From: Hyparrhenia diplandra
Lineage: Eukaryota; Streptophyta; Magnoliopsida; Poales; Poaceae
Assembly (NCBI GenBank): GCA_015847255.1
Contig: JADLZK010010188.1
Span: 1 to 64,000, forward strand
DNA length: 64,000 bases
Direction of reading: 5' to 3'
The translations under genes and the position numbers were made by a program. Below are positions 11,363 to 23,198 of this stretch, in pieces. The first letter of the stretch is position 1. The number at the start of each line of letters is the position of its first letter. Below the pieces are notes generated by a model. The model was not told the origin of the DNA, made no database searches, and was given only the letters and a program-made list of their open reading frames with translations.

Positions 11363-13038
11363 ATGGAGTGCTGCCCCGGGGGCCCCCGGCTCCGACACCG
11401 CACCGGCCTCCCGAACCCGGACGGCGGGGAGGACCGCATCAGCGCCCTCACCGACGACATCCTCCTCCAGATCCTCGCCCGCCTCGGCTGCGCCCGCGCC
11501 GCCGCGCACACGGGCCTGCTCGCGCGCCGGTGGCGCGGGCTCTGGGCCCACCTCCCCGCCTTCACATTCCACGCCATCGCGCCCGGCCCGCTCGAAGCCG
11601 CGCTCGCCCTGGTGGCCCAGGCCCGCCCCGCGCCGTCGCTCATCGACGTCCACCTCTTCGGCGGCCACGACGGGCTGGAGCCGGCCCGCGTCTCCTCGTC
11701 CCTCGGCGCCGCCGCCGCGCTGGCGCCGGCAGAGATCACCGTCCACGTCACCGGGGGCTTACTAGGCAACCGTTCCGTGGAGCTGCCCTGCTTCGACGCC
11801 CGCACGACCTCCATCAAGCTGGATATGTACTTCGCCACCTTCACGTTGCCGCCCGAGCCCGCAGGAGGGTTCCCGGCGCTCGAAAGCCTCGAGGTGGAGA
11901 ACGGCTGCATCGACCTTAGCGAGCTGATCCCACGCTGCCCCCGCCTGCGGAAGCTTTCGCTTCCCTTTTGGAATTCCGACTCGATTGTGGTCAGGTCACC
12001 ATCGCTCCAAGAGTTTGTTGTTCAGGCCAACTTCAACATCTCGCAGCTTGAAATCGTGGCCCCTGTGCTCAAGAGGATGTACATGGATGCCCATCGCGGA
12101 ATCGACGAGGATTGCAATGTGGTGTTGGCGGCGCCAGCGGTGGAGGATCTGACATGGAAGTGCGAGTGCCAGGCCCTAACCAGGTTTGGTGTCATATGGC
12201 GCATGTGGAGCCTGACCTTTGAGCACACTCACGACTCAGCTGCCCAACGACATGGACAGCCAAAGCCTTTGTTTGCATTCACAGAACTGTCCTCGTGTTG
12301 GCGTCCTTTCACTCAACTTGGAGACCAATGTGTCGTCCTCTGCTCTTGTTTCTATTGCTGCACTGAACTAAACTAATTTTTTGTTTTTTTTTTTCACTGA
12401 TGTTTTCCGATTTTCTGTATGTATAGGTTTTTTCCGGAGATGGATCCAAGACCTTCGAGCAAGAGATATACCGATTTCAAGTTACTGACTATTCTGTTTT
12501 GGAGCTGGATCTCGAACAACAAGGGCATGTTTATGGAGCAATCGTCCTCCATCTTCTTGGCATCTGTACTTCTATACAAAGGCTTAAGGTGACGCTAGAT
12601 GAATTTTTCGTAAGTATTGATTGTGTTTTGCGGATATGGCCATTCTGAACAAATTTCTATATCAAAATGCTGAAGGGCATGCCTTAAGTATGAATAATCA
12701 CTGACACATTTTTACTTCAATATTCTTTAGAAAGGGGAGACAACTGCTATGCAAATTGCTGCTGTGATCAGCCTGATAATTGGAGAAGTCAGAGTATCTC
12801 CTTGATTGAACTTAAAGAAGTGGAAATCAATCGCTTCAGAGGACAAGATCACGAAGTTGATTTATTGAAAGTACTATTGAGATGTGCAACCGTGCTTGAA
12901 AGGGTGACTCTGAGATTCTCTAGAAAGGTTTCATCAAGTGACAATGCATGCATGAAAATCGTTGGCATTTTAGAGGATTATCCTTCTGTGAAGTGCAATA
13001 TTTATCAGTATGGCAAGTTGATTTTTATGCGTGAATAG
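11363..13038 (+). CDS. F-box / FBD-type protein (frame-disrupted)
   Basis: Exon 1 (from 11363, or upstream in-frame ATG at 11192) encodes an F-box (DRISALTDDILLQILARLG, about 11428-11490) followed by LRR-like segments ending in PRVGVLSLNLETN near 12330. Exon 2 is 12427-12609 (VFSGDGSKTFEQEIYRF). Exon 3 runs from about 12731 to the stop at 13036-13038 and contains an FBD-like LKEVEINRFRGQDHEVDLLK. These proteins are substrate adaptors of SCF ubiquitin ligases; the target is unknown. The start at 11363 is preferred because it puts the F-box close to the N terminus. Two frame changes are visible. One lies between about 12225 and 12260. The other is at the start of exon 3, where GGGGAGAC appears to hold a doubled GA. 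It is a distant relative of the duplicated F-box genes at 44.7-52.2 kb. Confidence 0.8.
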
Positions 13039-13956
13039 GATGCTCTTGCATGGAAACAGGATGCAATTTTATTAGTTTTATTTACCTTAATTATTCCTGT
13101 CGAAATTGAAACTTCCTTTATTGTTCTCGACTTTTGCCATGTAAGTTTCTGAATATATGTGGGTAGATCTCTGTGAGCTTGTTCACAGCGTGGTGGTGAC
13201 TCTAATTTATCGTTTTTACCGTGGATGATCTGTGTTAAGGTGGGCTGATATGCTCTACTGTGGGTTAGTTGGTGTGGGATCCCTAGTTGCTTAATGAAAT
13301 GATGATCTCTTCCCTGGACCCTGATTGGTTATTTGTATCTTGAAATGGAGAGAATTACACTGGCTTTATAACTATTGCAAAAATGCAGTTTCCATTTGTT
13401 CAATTTATCATGGCTATTCTAGACCAGGGGTTTCTGACTTATTTCTCCTGTTTCAAACACTAAATGCGGGTATGACCAGGATAAAAAGTTATGAGATGGA
13501 AGTGTACCCACAATTGTTAGCGAGGGTAATCATGCCAAACTTCTGCGTTCAGGGAGATGTGAACGAAGTGGCCTGTTCGCCTGAATGCCTGATAATCATC
13601 ACTTTTCATTTAAGCCACCATGGTCTCTCCGTTCCAAAATAGATGACACTTTGCTATGAATCTAGACACCCATAGGTAGTATCATCTATCTGGTAGTGGT
13701 AGACTGGTAGTCCAATTTTATCTGAAGCTGAAGCAGCGCAGGCTCTGGCATGCAGTATACGTAGACCGGTCTGTAAATATCACCGTAATGAGTTTATGAC
13801 GGTCGGTGGTTGAGCACTGGCAGATATAATTTTGATATGCTCTTTGGCACACATGGAAAAAAAATCAATTGAGAGAGGGAGTTTATTTAGAATAAAACTT
13901 AAGTGAATTATGATTATCTGAAGAGGGTATCATGTACGTATGTTGAGAAGTGAAGA
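13039..13956. other. 3' flank of the F-box gene
   Basis: Probable 3' UTR and intergenic DNA. A Stowaway-like half end (CTCCGTTCCAAAATAGATGA, 13627-13646) is present without a matching right end. No gene supported. Confidence 0.4.
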
Positions 13957-14842
13957 CGGAATTCATGACCATAACCATGATCCTCCTGGACAAGATGATG
14001 TTGTTGACTTTGTCGAGAAAGACCAAGGCCGTGGTCGACAAGCGTGCGACATCACCGGCCAGGACGAATCACACTACTTCGGACACACTACTTTCCATTA
14101 TGCCAAAGAAAAATGGTACCGACTGCTTTTTGGTCCAAAATATGTCGTTCGAATTGATAAGTAATTTGGAACGGAGACGCTTGGTACTCCGTATAGGAGA
14201 GATAAATGGAGCTTGTACACCATTTTGTGCAAAATAAAATGCCAATATAGCCAATTTGCATTTTTTCAAATTTTTTTTTGAATGGACAATTACATCCACT
14301 CAATCTTCTTTAAAAAAATTGAATTTCACAAAATTTACGATTTATTTAAGGCCCGTATGAATCAAGTATAACTAGTTGACTACTACCAATCCAGGCAAAC
14401 AAGAAGAAGTGAATGGACAAATACGCAATTTTACTAGTTGACCATAACCATGATCCTGGTCCATCTGGACAAGATGCTGTTGTCGACTTGTCACCAAGGC
14501 CGTGGTCGACAAGCGTGCGACATCACCGGCCAGGACGAACGGCCATTACTTTTTCCAAAATATATAAATAAAATGGTAAGTAATTGTATTTTGGTCCAAA
14601 TTATAGTTTTTAACAAATTTATTTAAAAATATAAATTTGGAACGGAGACGCTTGGTACTCCGTATAGTTGAGATATATGGAGCTTGTACACCATTTTGTG
14701 CAAGGAATAAAATGCCAATATATTTATTTTGAATTTTAATCAAGCTATTTTTTTTTTTGAATGGATGATTCAATCCACTCAGGAATCTTCTTGGACCGGA
14801 TCGTATTTCACAAAATTTACGATTTATTTAAAGGCTGACATG
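13957..14842. repeat. diverged tandem duplication, offset about 473 bp
   Basis: A block with GACCATAACCATGATCCT, then GACAAGCGTGCGACATCACC, then GGAACGGAGACGCTTGGTAC, then AATTTACGATTTATTTAA occurs at 13967-14350 and again at 14440-14835. Each copy includes a Stowaway-like right end (TTTGGAACGGAG). The copies differ by indels, and the open frames across them are not conserved, so I read this as duplicated non-coding or MITE-containing DNA. Confidence 0.8.
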
Positions 14843-15405
14843 CCGCCGCCTGGACTAACTGTTTCTGTTTCCGCCTGATTAGCTGTTTCTGTTTCCAAAT
14901 AACTGTTTAAATTTGCCGCATTCGAATGAATAACAAACATGCCGATTCGGGAAGAGCGACGCGCGGGTGGCCGGCGATAAAACCCGACGCTATCACGGGA
15001 ACCGGCCAGATTTTGCGGCTGGCTGGTTACGGGATCGTCGGCCGGGGCATGCTCTTATGCGGACGGCCGCGGCGGAGGGTTAATCGCCGGAGCGGCCTAC
15101 TCGTCTTATTTAGCTTCTGTCGCTACACGAAGAGTCTGCGGGCCCCACGCAGAGCCAGGACTGAACGGACCGGGATCGTATTTTACCGGGACCGCCCTCG
15201 TCCAGGACGTCTTCCCGGACGCCGCTGCAGCCGATTTTTGCTGAGTAACGTTTTATGTTTTGCTGCAACCTTTCCCGGAAGCCAGTGCAGATAGTCTCAC
15301 TCCTCGCCGCCGCCCTCGACTTCCTGCCGCCGCTGGGGCCGACTCCCCCGTTCCGTCCGCCCGAAGCACAAGGCCGGCCGAGGCGCCACTCAGTAAGCCG
15401 GCGCG

Positions 15406-18400
15406 ATGGATGACGCGGCACTTCTCGCTGGAGCAGGGGCGGCGCCCCCTGCAGCGGCTGCCGGAGCCGCCGTGATGGGCGTCTTCAAGTACAACTTCGG
15501 TTAGTGCGCCTCGTGCTCTGCTCCCACACACCTAATTTGATCACCCGATCTCCGGGTGGTTATTGGCTGCCAGATGCTGCGGCTTCGGGGATCTAATACT
15601 CGGTGTGCTTTCTCTGTCGATGTGTCAGCGGCGCAGTTCCTCTCGAGGGTCATCCCGTTCGTGTTCAACATCTGGTTCGTGCGCCAGCTCGGCGCGGACG
15701 ATGGCGCGGTGTCGGTGTGGATCTCTCCTCTGCTTACTTTATTTCGCTACAGCAGTGTAATGGGGGTATCATAGAAATGCTTACTTGTTTATTTCTTGTT
15801 CATTTGGCAGGCGTTCGCATTGCAGCTTCCTCTATTTATGAACTGCATCTTATTTTTTAAGCCGGGAGGGATTTCGACGTGCATGTTTGCGTAATGATTC
15901 CCAGAGGTATGTCATGAACAAATTTAGGCTCAAATTGTGAGGCTCATCTATTTATGTTGAAAAAAAAATAAAATAAAATTGTGAGGCATATCTGTGTATT
16001 GTGATTTTGCAGCAACACTGCAATTATGTATGATGCATAGACCATATTGACTCTAAGAATGTTTACTTGCCACAAAAAAAACACTTAATATGAATGCAAA
16101 TTGGTATGTCCACCTGATTGTTGTTCCTATTTGGTATGATGCCTTCTCTGTTTTTGGATGGAGAGAATATGAAAAAAAAAAAAAAATCTCAGAGAAATGG
16201 TTATTTTCTCTGTTAAAGGGAGACGAGAGAAATGAATCAGGGAAAATGAGCTGTCCATAGTCTGTACTTTGGAGAAAGGGAAAAGTTAGTTTCACAAGTG
16301 ACACAAACTTATGTAGGAGTAAGGCAGTCTATAAAATTGGGTAAAAACTCTTTTCTAATTCTTAGGACTTCCCTTATTCCCCAATATCCAACCAAAGAGC
16401 ACAAAATTGTGGCTTCATACTTTTCTTATCCATCTCCAACCAAAGAGCCGTAAATCTCATATTAGATAAAGCAGTCACAAGATGTCAGGATTACAAAACT
16501 TGTGGCTGCAGCAGATTAAACGTTATCCCTAGATTTTAAAATTGTACAAATGTGGGCATTCCATCTGCTCAGTAGTTTCTATACAGTACTGAAGTTTAGT
16601 TCTTTTTCTTTCTAATCCTTGTTGCATTTTAAAATGACATTTTATATGTTTGTTACAGTGATGTGTTGACTGACGGCGATACTAATGGTAACTTGGATGG
16701 TAATTCAATGTCCATCTTAATTACTTCCATTGGCAGCATACTTGTGTTGAGTTTAAAGAAAGTGAAGCTATCTGATCCCTATGCAAAAGCTGTATTGATC
16801 ATCGGTATGCCATCTTGCATGCACTAACTTTAACTTGCAGGCTGTTCTTTCCTCTTCTCTGTCCATTCATACTGAACACGATAGTTGATACTCGATATTC
16901 CTTTGATGATTACTTATCTTGTGCCAATGATCTTGTTAGTTTATTGTTGGGTCAGCTCAGCAAACTAATAGGATAAACCACTGAGGGCAGAATGGATTTG
17001 ACATTTATAATCAGATTGTTTGACGGTGGTGTCAGTTCTGCACATGGAAACAGAAGCTATACATTCTTGTTAATGAAACAACCTGTATGTGCTAGGGAGC
17101 TGCTCATTTCTGGTTGTAATGAGTCTACCCCAAGCTCCCTTTTTCTAAACTAAAAGGAAATATTCAATACACACATTTGTCAGGATGACACAAATAGCTG
17201 CATGAAAATCTCATACCTTGCCCTTGCATATCACATGCTGTTACACCTTGTATTCTGACACTTCCATTATGCTAAGAGCTAACATTTTTTTTTTTTTTTT
17301 TCAAATAACAGGATTTGCTTGTATTCTGGAGTTACTGGCAGAACCATTATACATTATTTCCCAGAAAAAGAAATACTATAATATAAGAATGTACATTGAA
17401 CCGACAGCTACACTCTTCCGTTGTTTAACAACTTTTATCCTCATAAAAGGACGTATTAAAGTGGTAATAATCATGAGCCATTTACTTTATTGAATCGCTA
17501 TTATAGTTAATTGCCTAATTTACTCTTGTTCTTTTAGAATAAAACTTTACTCATGTTATGAACTAATGTGGTAATAGTCATGAGCCATTTACTTTATTGA
17601 ATCTCTATTGTAGTTAATTACCTAATTTACTCTTGTTCTTTTAAATTAAAATTTTACTCAATGTTATGAACTACCTTAAGCTCATCATAGAAAAATAACT
17701 CTTCTTTTCTTATTGTTTGTTTTATTGAGGAATACAAGACTAAAATAACAATTTATTTTCTTGCAGGACAAGCTGGTTCTAGTTTCTTTGTCCCAGGTTG
17801 TCTATGGGGCCTGCATTTTCCTTGGTTATTGGTCATATTTTCTTATGTTTACTGATACTAAACCTTCAGATCTTTTTTTCCGTTAAGGTTAGTTGTCAAT
17901 TTTTTTTTTTTGCATATTTTTATAATTAGGTTTGATTGCTTACTAAGTTTAGCTCCATTTGCTCATCGATCCCAAATATGCTTATATTGTCAGGTTATCA
18001 AACCTGATGGACTACGATAAACAGTTATTGCACATGTGCATGTTGTTTACAGGCCAGGCTTTCGGAAGTTGATACTCCAAGAAGGCGAGAAATTTGTTCT
18101 TGTGTCATTTGATACTCCGTACAACCAGGCCGCGTATGGCATTGTGGATAAATTAGGTAAGCATAAAAGTTTTTTTTTTTTTGTTACTTTTGTCTGCTAT
18201 TATTGTAGTAGATGAAATTGATATATGTATTCATTTCATTTTTGCAGGGAGTCTGGTTGTTAGGATAGTTTTCTTGCCATTTGAGGAGAGTTCATATGCC
18301 ACCTTTGCCCGATTGGCAGGTTCTTTCTTGTACACTTGATCTTTGAGCTGACTATTGTTTTACCTCATGTTTTTGGCCTGATTGAACTTTGCACTCACAT

Positions 18401-20088
18401 TATTGGTTTATTTTTTGCCATATATATATATATAATTTTTGCTTAAGCATCTATTTAATGTTAACAAAAAATACTGGGATACTGTACAGTTATCATATCT
18501 TTTTGATTTATATTTACCTGTATGACATTTATCAACAGGTGAGACTCCCGAAATATATCCAATATTGAAGACTCTTTGCTTGGGGCTCTAAAGCTTATTA
18601 TGCTAATAGGTATATTTTTTTTACACTGTTATGCTTGTATTCCAGCATCAATCTGCTCACACACCTTATCTCGTTTAAGAATCACTCAATTGGATTGCTT
18701 GTGTTCTTCTTAAGAATAGCTTTTAGTTGCGATCAACTTCCTTGTCCTTGTTCATTCATGAACTTCACAATCAATGAATATAGTCATTCTCTAACTGTGC
18801 AGGTTTGGTGATCATTTCATTTGGTCCAAGTTATTCATATACCCTTCTAAAACTACTCTATGGGGAAAGACTTAGTGATGGAGAGGCTCCAGTTATTCTT
18901 CGTTACTATTGTTTATATATCATCAGTTTAGCGATGAATGGTTTGTATTCATTACATCCACTTTGTGATTATTTCATGATTGTACTATATTTTTCATAAA
19001 GTCAGTTAATGTATATTTCTTTTCTACTTTGGCCTAACAGTTTATAGTTGCCTCTACTTAAGTTGTTTTTGTCTCACTTTTGAGTTTTGATGCATATAGT
19101 ACAGACAGGGGAGCGGTTTAATGACCTATGTGGTCCCTGCTCGACATGATAGCAATTACTTGACTTCATAATTGCTGTTACAAATGTTTAACTTAGCTTA
19201 TGTTATGCATTTGTATAGTTGAGTACTGGGTAATCTTATCTTAACATAGATTATCATAAATGCTGGTAAGTGGTTCAAGTACAGATGGAACTGTGCTGAT
19301 TATGTTCATTTGTAATTTCAGGCACTTCTGAAGCTTTTCTTCATGCTGTTGCAAATGAAAACCAGCTTAAGCAGTCAAATGATATGTTGCTTCTGTTCTC
19401 GGTGATTTACATCATTCTAAATGTTGTTCTTATTAAATCTTCTGGAGCTGTTGGGTTAATTGCTGCTAATTCCATTAGTATCCTTTGATTAACCAGTGTC
19501 CAGTCTACGATTACAATTCTAATTTTTTCTTAAATGCATTTTTTTTTCCATGAATAACTTGATTTTGTGCCTTGACTATCTGTAAAGATATGCTGCTACG
19601 AATAACGTATTCTGCAACATTTATAAAAGATTATTTCAAGGTATAATTTTTGTTCATATTTCACATCGGATCTCGGATCTCCAAGGTTCTGTTCTTAAAC
19701 TGAAGTTAATATCTGATGATATTGTTTACAGGGCTCATTCTCTTTCCGGGGCGCTGTGTGCCAGCGGGCTGGGGCATTTTACTCATTTCTGGTCTTACCA
19801 CTTTTTTTTCTCTGAGAGGGTTTTCTTGAACAAAGCAAGGTTCAAGCAGACTGTTCCCATTCACATAGCAATTGGCATCATGTGCCTGAGCATCGCGTCA
19901 TTTGAGATGTAAGCAGTTCTTCAGGCAGACTGCATAAATATGGGTTTGCTCCTTTTTTTTTTTTTTTTTTTTACTTGTGAAGTTGTGATAATCATTCTAC
20001 TGTGCCCTGTTTGAACAGATACCGTGGTGAAAAGCAGTTCTTGAGGCAGATAATCAGAACTTTGAAGCATCATGACAAAACTCAGTGA
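15406..20088 (+). CDS. RFT1: RFT1 homologue, ER protein for dolichol-linked oligosaccharide translocation
   Basis: Fourteen exons: 15406-15499, 15629-15714, 15811-15906, 16659-16804, 17312-17463, 17767-17887, 17994-18156, 18248-18319, 18539-18609, 18803-18940, 19322-19477, 19588-19640, 19732-19908, 20019-20088. Diagnostic stretches are AQFLSRVIPFVFNIWFVRQL, GFACILELLAEPLYIISQ, FDTPYNQAAYGIVDKLGSLV, FGPSYSYTLLKLLYGERLS and NGTSEAFLHAVANE. RFT1 is a multi-pass ER membrane protein needed for the Man5GlcNAc2-PP-dolichol step of N-glycosylation; whether it is itself the flippase is disputed. The start at 15406 is chosen over Met 15474 only for length. Six small indels break the frame: T run 15853-15858, T run 17873-17879, near 18062, near 18555, near 19750, T run 19802-19809. 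All splice sites look intact and nothing else is damaged, so sequence error is likely. Confidence 0.93.
17461..17674 (+). repeat. 107-bp tandem duplication copying an RFT1 splice donor
   Basis: The exon 5 boundary GTG|GTAATAATCATGAGCC at 17461 recurs at 17568 as GTG|GTAATAGTCATGAGCC, with about 100 bp of similar intron after each. The second donor-like site has no exon before it and would only extend exon 5 if used. Confidence 0.85.
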
Positions 20089-20671
20089 TTTGAAGACCCA
20101 GTGTATTTCATAGCATATTCTGGCTTTAACACCTGATGAAAGAGAACTGGTAGTATAGTGGGGGGTGAGTAAGTTTATAGTGTGCATGCAGGAGATCGGT
20201 GGTTTACAAAAGAGGAGGATGAATTAATCTGTACCATCAATCGGTCTCATATGGGAATTGCTGAATATTCCTGTTGGCTCAACCTTTATATACAAAACTA
20301 TTGAGTTAGTGATTCAACATTTTATAATTAAAGGAAGAAGTTTAGGTTCATTTTGTTAAGAACAGCTTGGTTGAATAGAGCTAGATGCCCAGATGGATCC
20401 CAAGCGACCAAGCCCAACCGCCTGAATGAGCTGCTAAAGTTACCTCGCGCGCAATTTGGATCCGTTTCCATCGCCGCTCGCCTCTCAATTCCGGCCGTCA
20501 GCAATGTGGCATCGATGGATCATTTATCTGACACCATGAACTGCTTAATCTGTCCAAACCATTGGAAGTGTGGTGTACTGTGGCCGAGTGGTTCAGTAAA
20601 CTGAGTGATATATATTTGAAATATATTTGCTTTTTGCTGGTGCTTTTGATCAATCGAATAGAATTGTGAAA
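20089..20671. other. RFT1 3' flank
   Basis: 3' UTR and spacer; no gene supported. The short open frame at 20353-20604 has no recognisable domain. Confidence 0.4.
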
Positions 20672-21211
20672 TTGCTGCAATCAGTAAATCCTAACAATAT
20701 TGCTGCATTTATATGGATTACAATATTACTTTGCCGCAAATGGATTGATGCTTATGCTATACGGAGTAGTTCTCATGTGTTGTAGAAAAATACTGGTTCA
20801 TCAATTATTTTAGTGTAATTATTTTTAGCAAATGCTGAAATGCTTAAAAAACACCTTGGAAGCAGCAACTACTACTACTAGTAAAGTAGGACAATTAATA
20901 GGCCACTGAGTTGGCAGTAGGGACCCCAGCGAGAAAGCCCAACGCCTGGGGAAGAAAAAATCTGGCCTCGATTTCGACTTGGCCCTCACGATAACTGGCC
21001 CATCCATCCTACTTCGAGCCGGACTCGAAAACGCGTGACTGGGCCAGATCTGAGATCCAGCCCAGCTGCTTAAATCCTACGCCCACCCCTTCTTTCCTTT
21101 CCCCTGGCGCGCAACGCAAGTCCTCTGCTCCCTCGCCGTCTCCTTCCTGCCGCAATCCACCCGCGCTCTCTGCTCTGCTCCTCGTCCATCCCATCCATCC
21201 AAAGCTCCAAT

Positions 21212-21964
21212 ATGCCGCCGTGCTCGTCTTCCGCCGGCATGCGGAGCATCCGCCGAGAGCTACAGCGCAGGAGGTCCAAGCCCTTGGCGCCCACGAGGTC
21301 GGTCGGCAAGAAGCCGTCCGCGTCGCCGCCGCCGCCGCCGCCGCGTCACGGTTCGAGCGACGCCGTCCGGGATCCACGCCATCGTCCACCGCACCGGGAT
21401 ATCCCTTCTTCGGCCACCTCCCATTCCCGGGGCTCCACCGTCACCGACCCGTCACTACAGCCCCGGCCTCGCGCTTCCTCGCGCTTCATCGCCGCCTCTC
21501 CGCCACCGCCGCCGCCTCGTCGGTCCGTCACCTCTTCGGCCGGGTCCGCGAGCCGAGAAAATCCTGGGGCCGCCGCGCTTCTGATGCCTGGTACGGTGGT
21601 TGGTGTCCGCACGAGGACCACGACGCTCAAGACGGGGCAGGTTCTCGTGCTCTGGCTCAAAGCCACGGTCGTGTCGTCCACCAGCCACGGAGGCTACGAG
21701 GTCGTGTACGACGACGGCATCCGGCCATCTGGCGATCCCAAGGGCACCGTCCGCGTCGAGCGACACCACGTCAGGGTGATCAAGACCTCTCCGCCGCCGA
21801 CGACTCCACCGCCGTCCCTGCCTCTGCCCGCCGCCGCACAGAAGAAGAAGACGCTGCCTGCGGCGAGGCCGACCACGGCGGGGAAGAGCGTGCGCCTTAT
21901 CCGCAGCCTCTTTCCGGAGATGGAGCGCCATGCCCGGCCTGCCTTGTCGGGAATCGGATACTAG
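21212..21964 (+). CDS. unrecognised grass protein with Tudor/Agenet-like core, copy A
   Basis: Single-exon, 250 residues. A basic N-terminal motif (SSAGMRSIRRELQRRR, residues about 6-21) is followed by a long Pro/Ser/Arg-rich linker. A folded-looking segment at residues about 125-190 starts PGTVVGVRTRTTTLKTGQVL and includes GGYEVVYDDG and HHVRVI, which resembles Agenet/Tudor beta-barrel repeats. A C-terminal motif KSVRLIRSLFPEME (about 228-242) follows. The N- and C-terminal motifs and the core are the parts shared with copy B; the linkers vary. Agenet/Tudor domains often read chromatin marks, but that role is inference here and I do not recognise the family. The ATG matches the position where similarity to copy B begins. 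The frame is fully open, unlike many neighbours. Confidence 0.72.
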   Translation: MPPCSSSAGMRSIRRELQRRRSKPLAPTRSVGKKPSASPPPPPPRHGSSDAVRDPRHRPPHRDIPSSATSHSRGSTVTDPSLQPRPRASSRFIAASPPPPPPRRSVTSSAGSASRENPGAAALLMPGTVVGVRTRTTTLKTGQVLVLWLKATVVSSTSHGGYEVVYDDGIRPSGDPKGTVRVERHHVRVIKTSPPPTTPPPSLPLPAAAQKKKTLPAARPTTAGKSVRLIRSLFPEMERHARPALSGIGY

Positions 21965-23198
21965 CTGCTGCTGCGTGATTAGTTCATCGCTTGTTCGTTC
22001 ATGAGTAGTCTCTGTTTTTGTTTGATTAGTTCATGAATCGTGCAAGTCCCAAGTGACCGTGTGTAATCGGCACAAACTAAACTGTGGCATACCTTCTCCT
22101 TTTGGTGATTTATATGTATGGTTGTATATGATTTATATATTTGTAAACGTATGTTCTTGGTGACATGAGATTTGTTTGAGTGCTTTCTTATGTTTTTGCT
22201 TCCCAATTATCTCAAGACATGTTTGAGATGGTTACTGATTTGTGTGATATTTAGCATTAATAAGAAGTTGATGGTGCTGGTTTCTCAAGAGGTGTGTTGC
22301 TGCGAGTCTTCATAGCGGTTGTCACCCACCCTATTAAGAGGTTAATCTGGTGGTAGTATCTCTGTTTTCCCCCTCCTTTGATGCTTGCTTGTGATCAATC
22401 CACAGTCAGTTCTCGCAATCAAACTCTAGCGTAATATATTGAGCTGATATTGCTACTATCTTGTTCGATATGTTTGTGGCAAATCAAGCAGAACTATTTG
22501 CGGTCGTGTATGGCGATTCGTTCGTTCGATGGAAATTAGACTCTTCCCCTGTGTTTGATAAAGGCTTATTCGCCGGAAGTGTGACAGACTGACAGCTTGT
22601 TTGGCTGGCTATGCTATTTTGGCACAGCTGAGTTTTAAAACAACTTTTTTGTTAGGATTTCAAAGATTTCAACTTTTGCCGTGTATTTGTGGAATTTGAA
22701 GAGTAAACAGTAGTGGCCGTTATTCAGGAGGGCCAGTTTTAGGGCATGGTGCTTTTTTCTTGATCAGGCAAAAGGTTTGCGTGTTTTTTATCAACCCGAA
22801 TCCTATATAGTACGTAACATTTTGCGTTAGACCACTGGAAGTGCGGGTGTGTGTTGAGAACTTATCATGCGGTGATCTCAGAGCTATTACCTAGAGAACC
22901 AATAAACTGATCTATCTGATTTTTGTTGATGCATGCTTGTCTCTGTGCTATTACTGCTAACAGTAAATCCTACCAACAACATTTCTGCATTTTGGATTAC
23001 AGTATTACTTTGCCGCAAATTTTTTACTCTAATCTTCTGTAGCAAAATATTGTTGGAAATGATTTTAGTCTAATCTGTTTTGGCCGATGCTGAATATTTC
23101 GTTGTTCGAAGTAGCAACTGTGGGGAAAGTTAATAATGGGCTATAGGTTTTAAAGTTGGCAGACGGCCCCCACAGCCGCTAGAGCCTGGAAAAAAATG
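21965..23198. other. 3' flank of copy A and promoter side of copy B
   Basis: 3' UTR-like AT-rich DNA to about 22250, then spacer. From 22955 on it is the duplicated upstream region of copy B. No gene seen. Confidence 0.45.

Noticed and set aside
10940..11910. Two long minus-strand open frames (268 and 263 residues) opposite the F-box gene
   Set aside because: They are antisense shadows of a GC-rich exon: Arg/Ala/Gly-rich, no domain, and the plus strand has a clear F-box.
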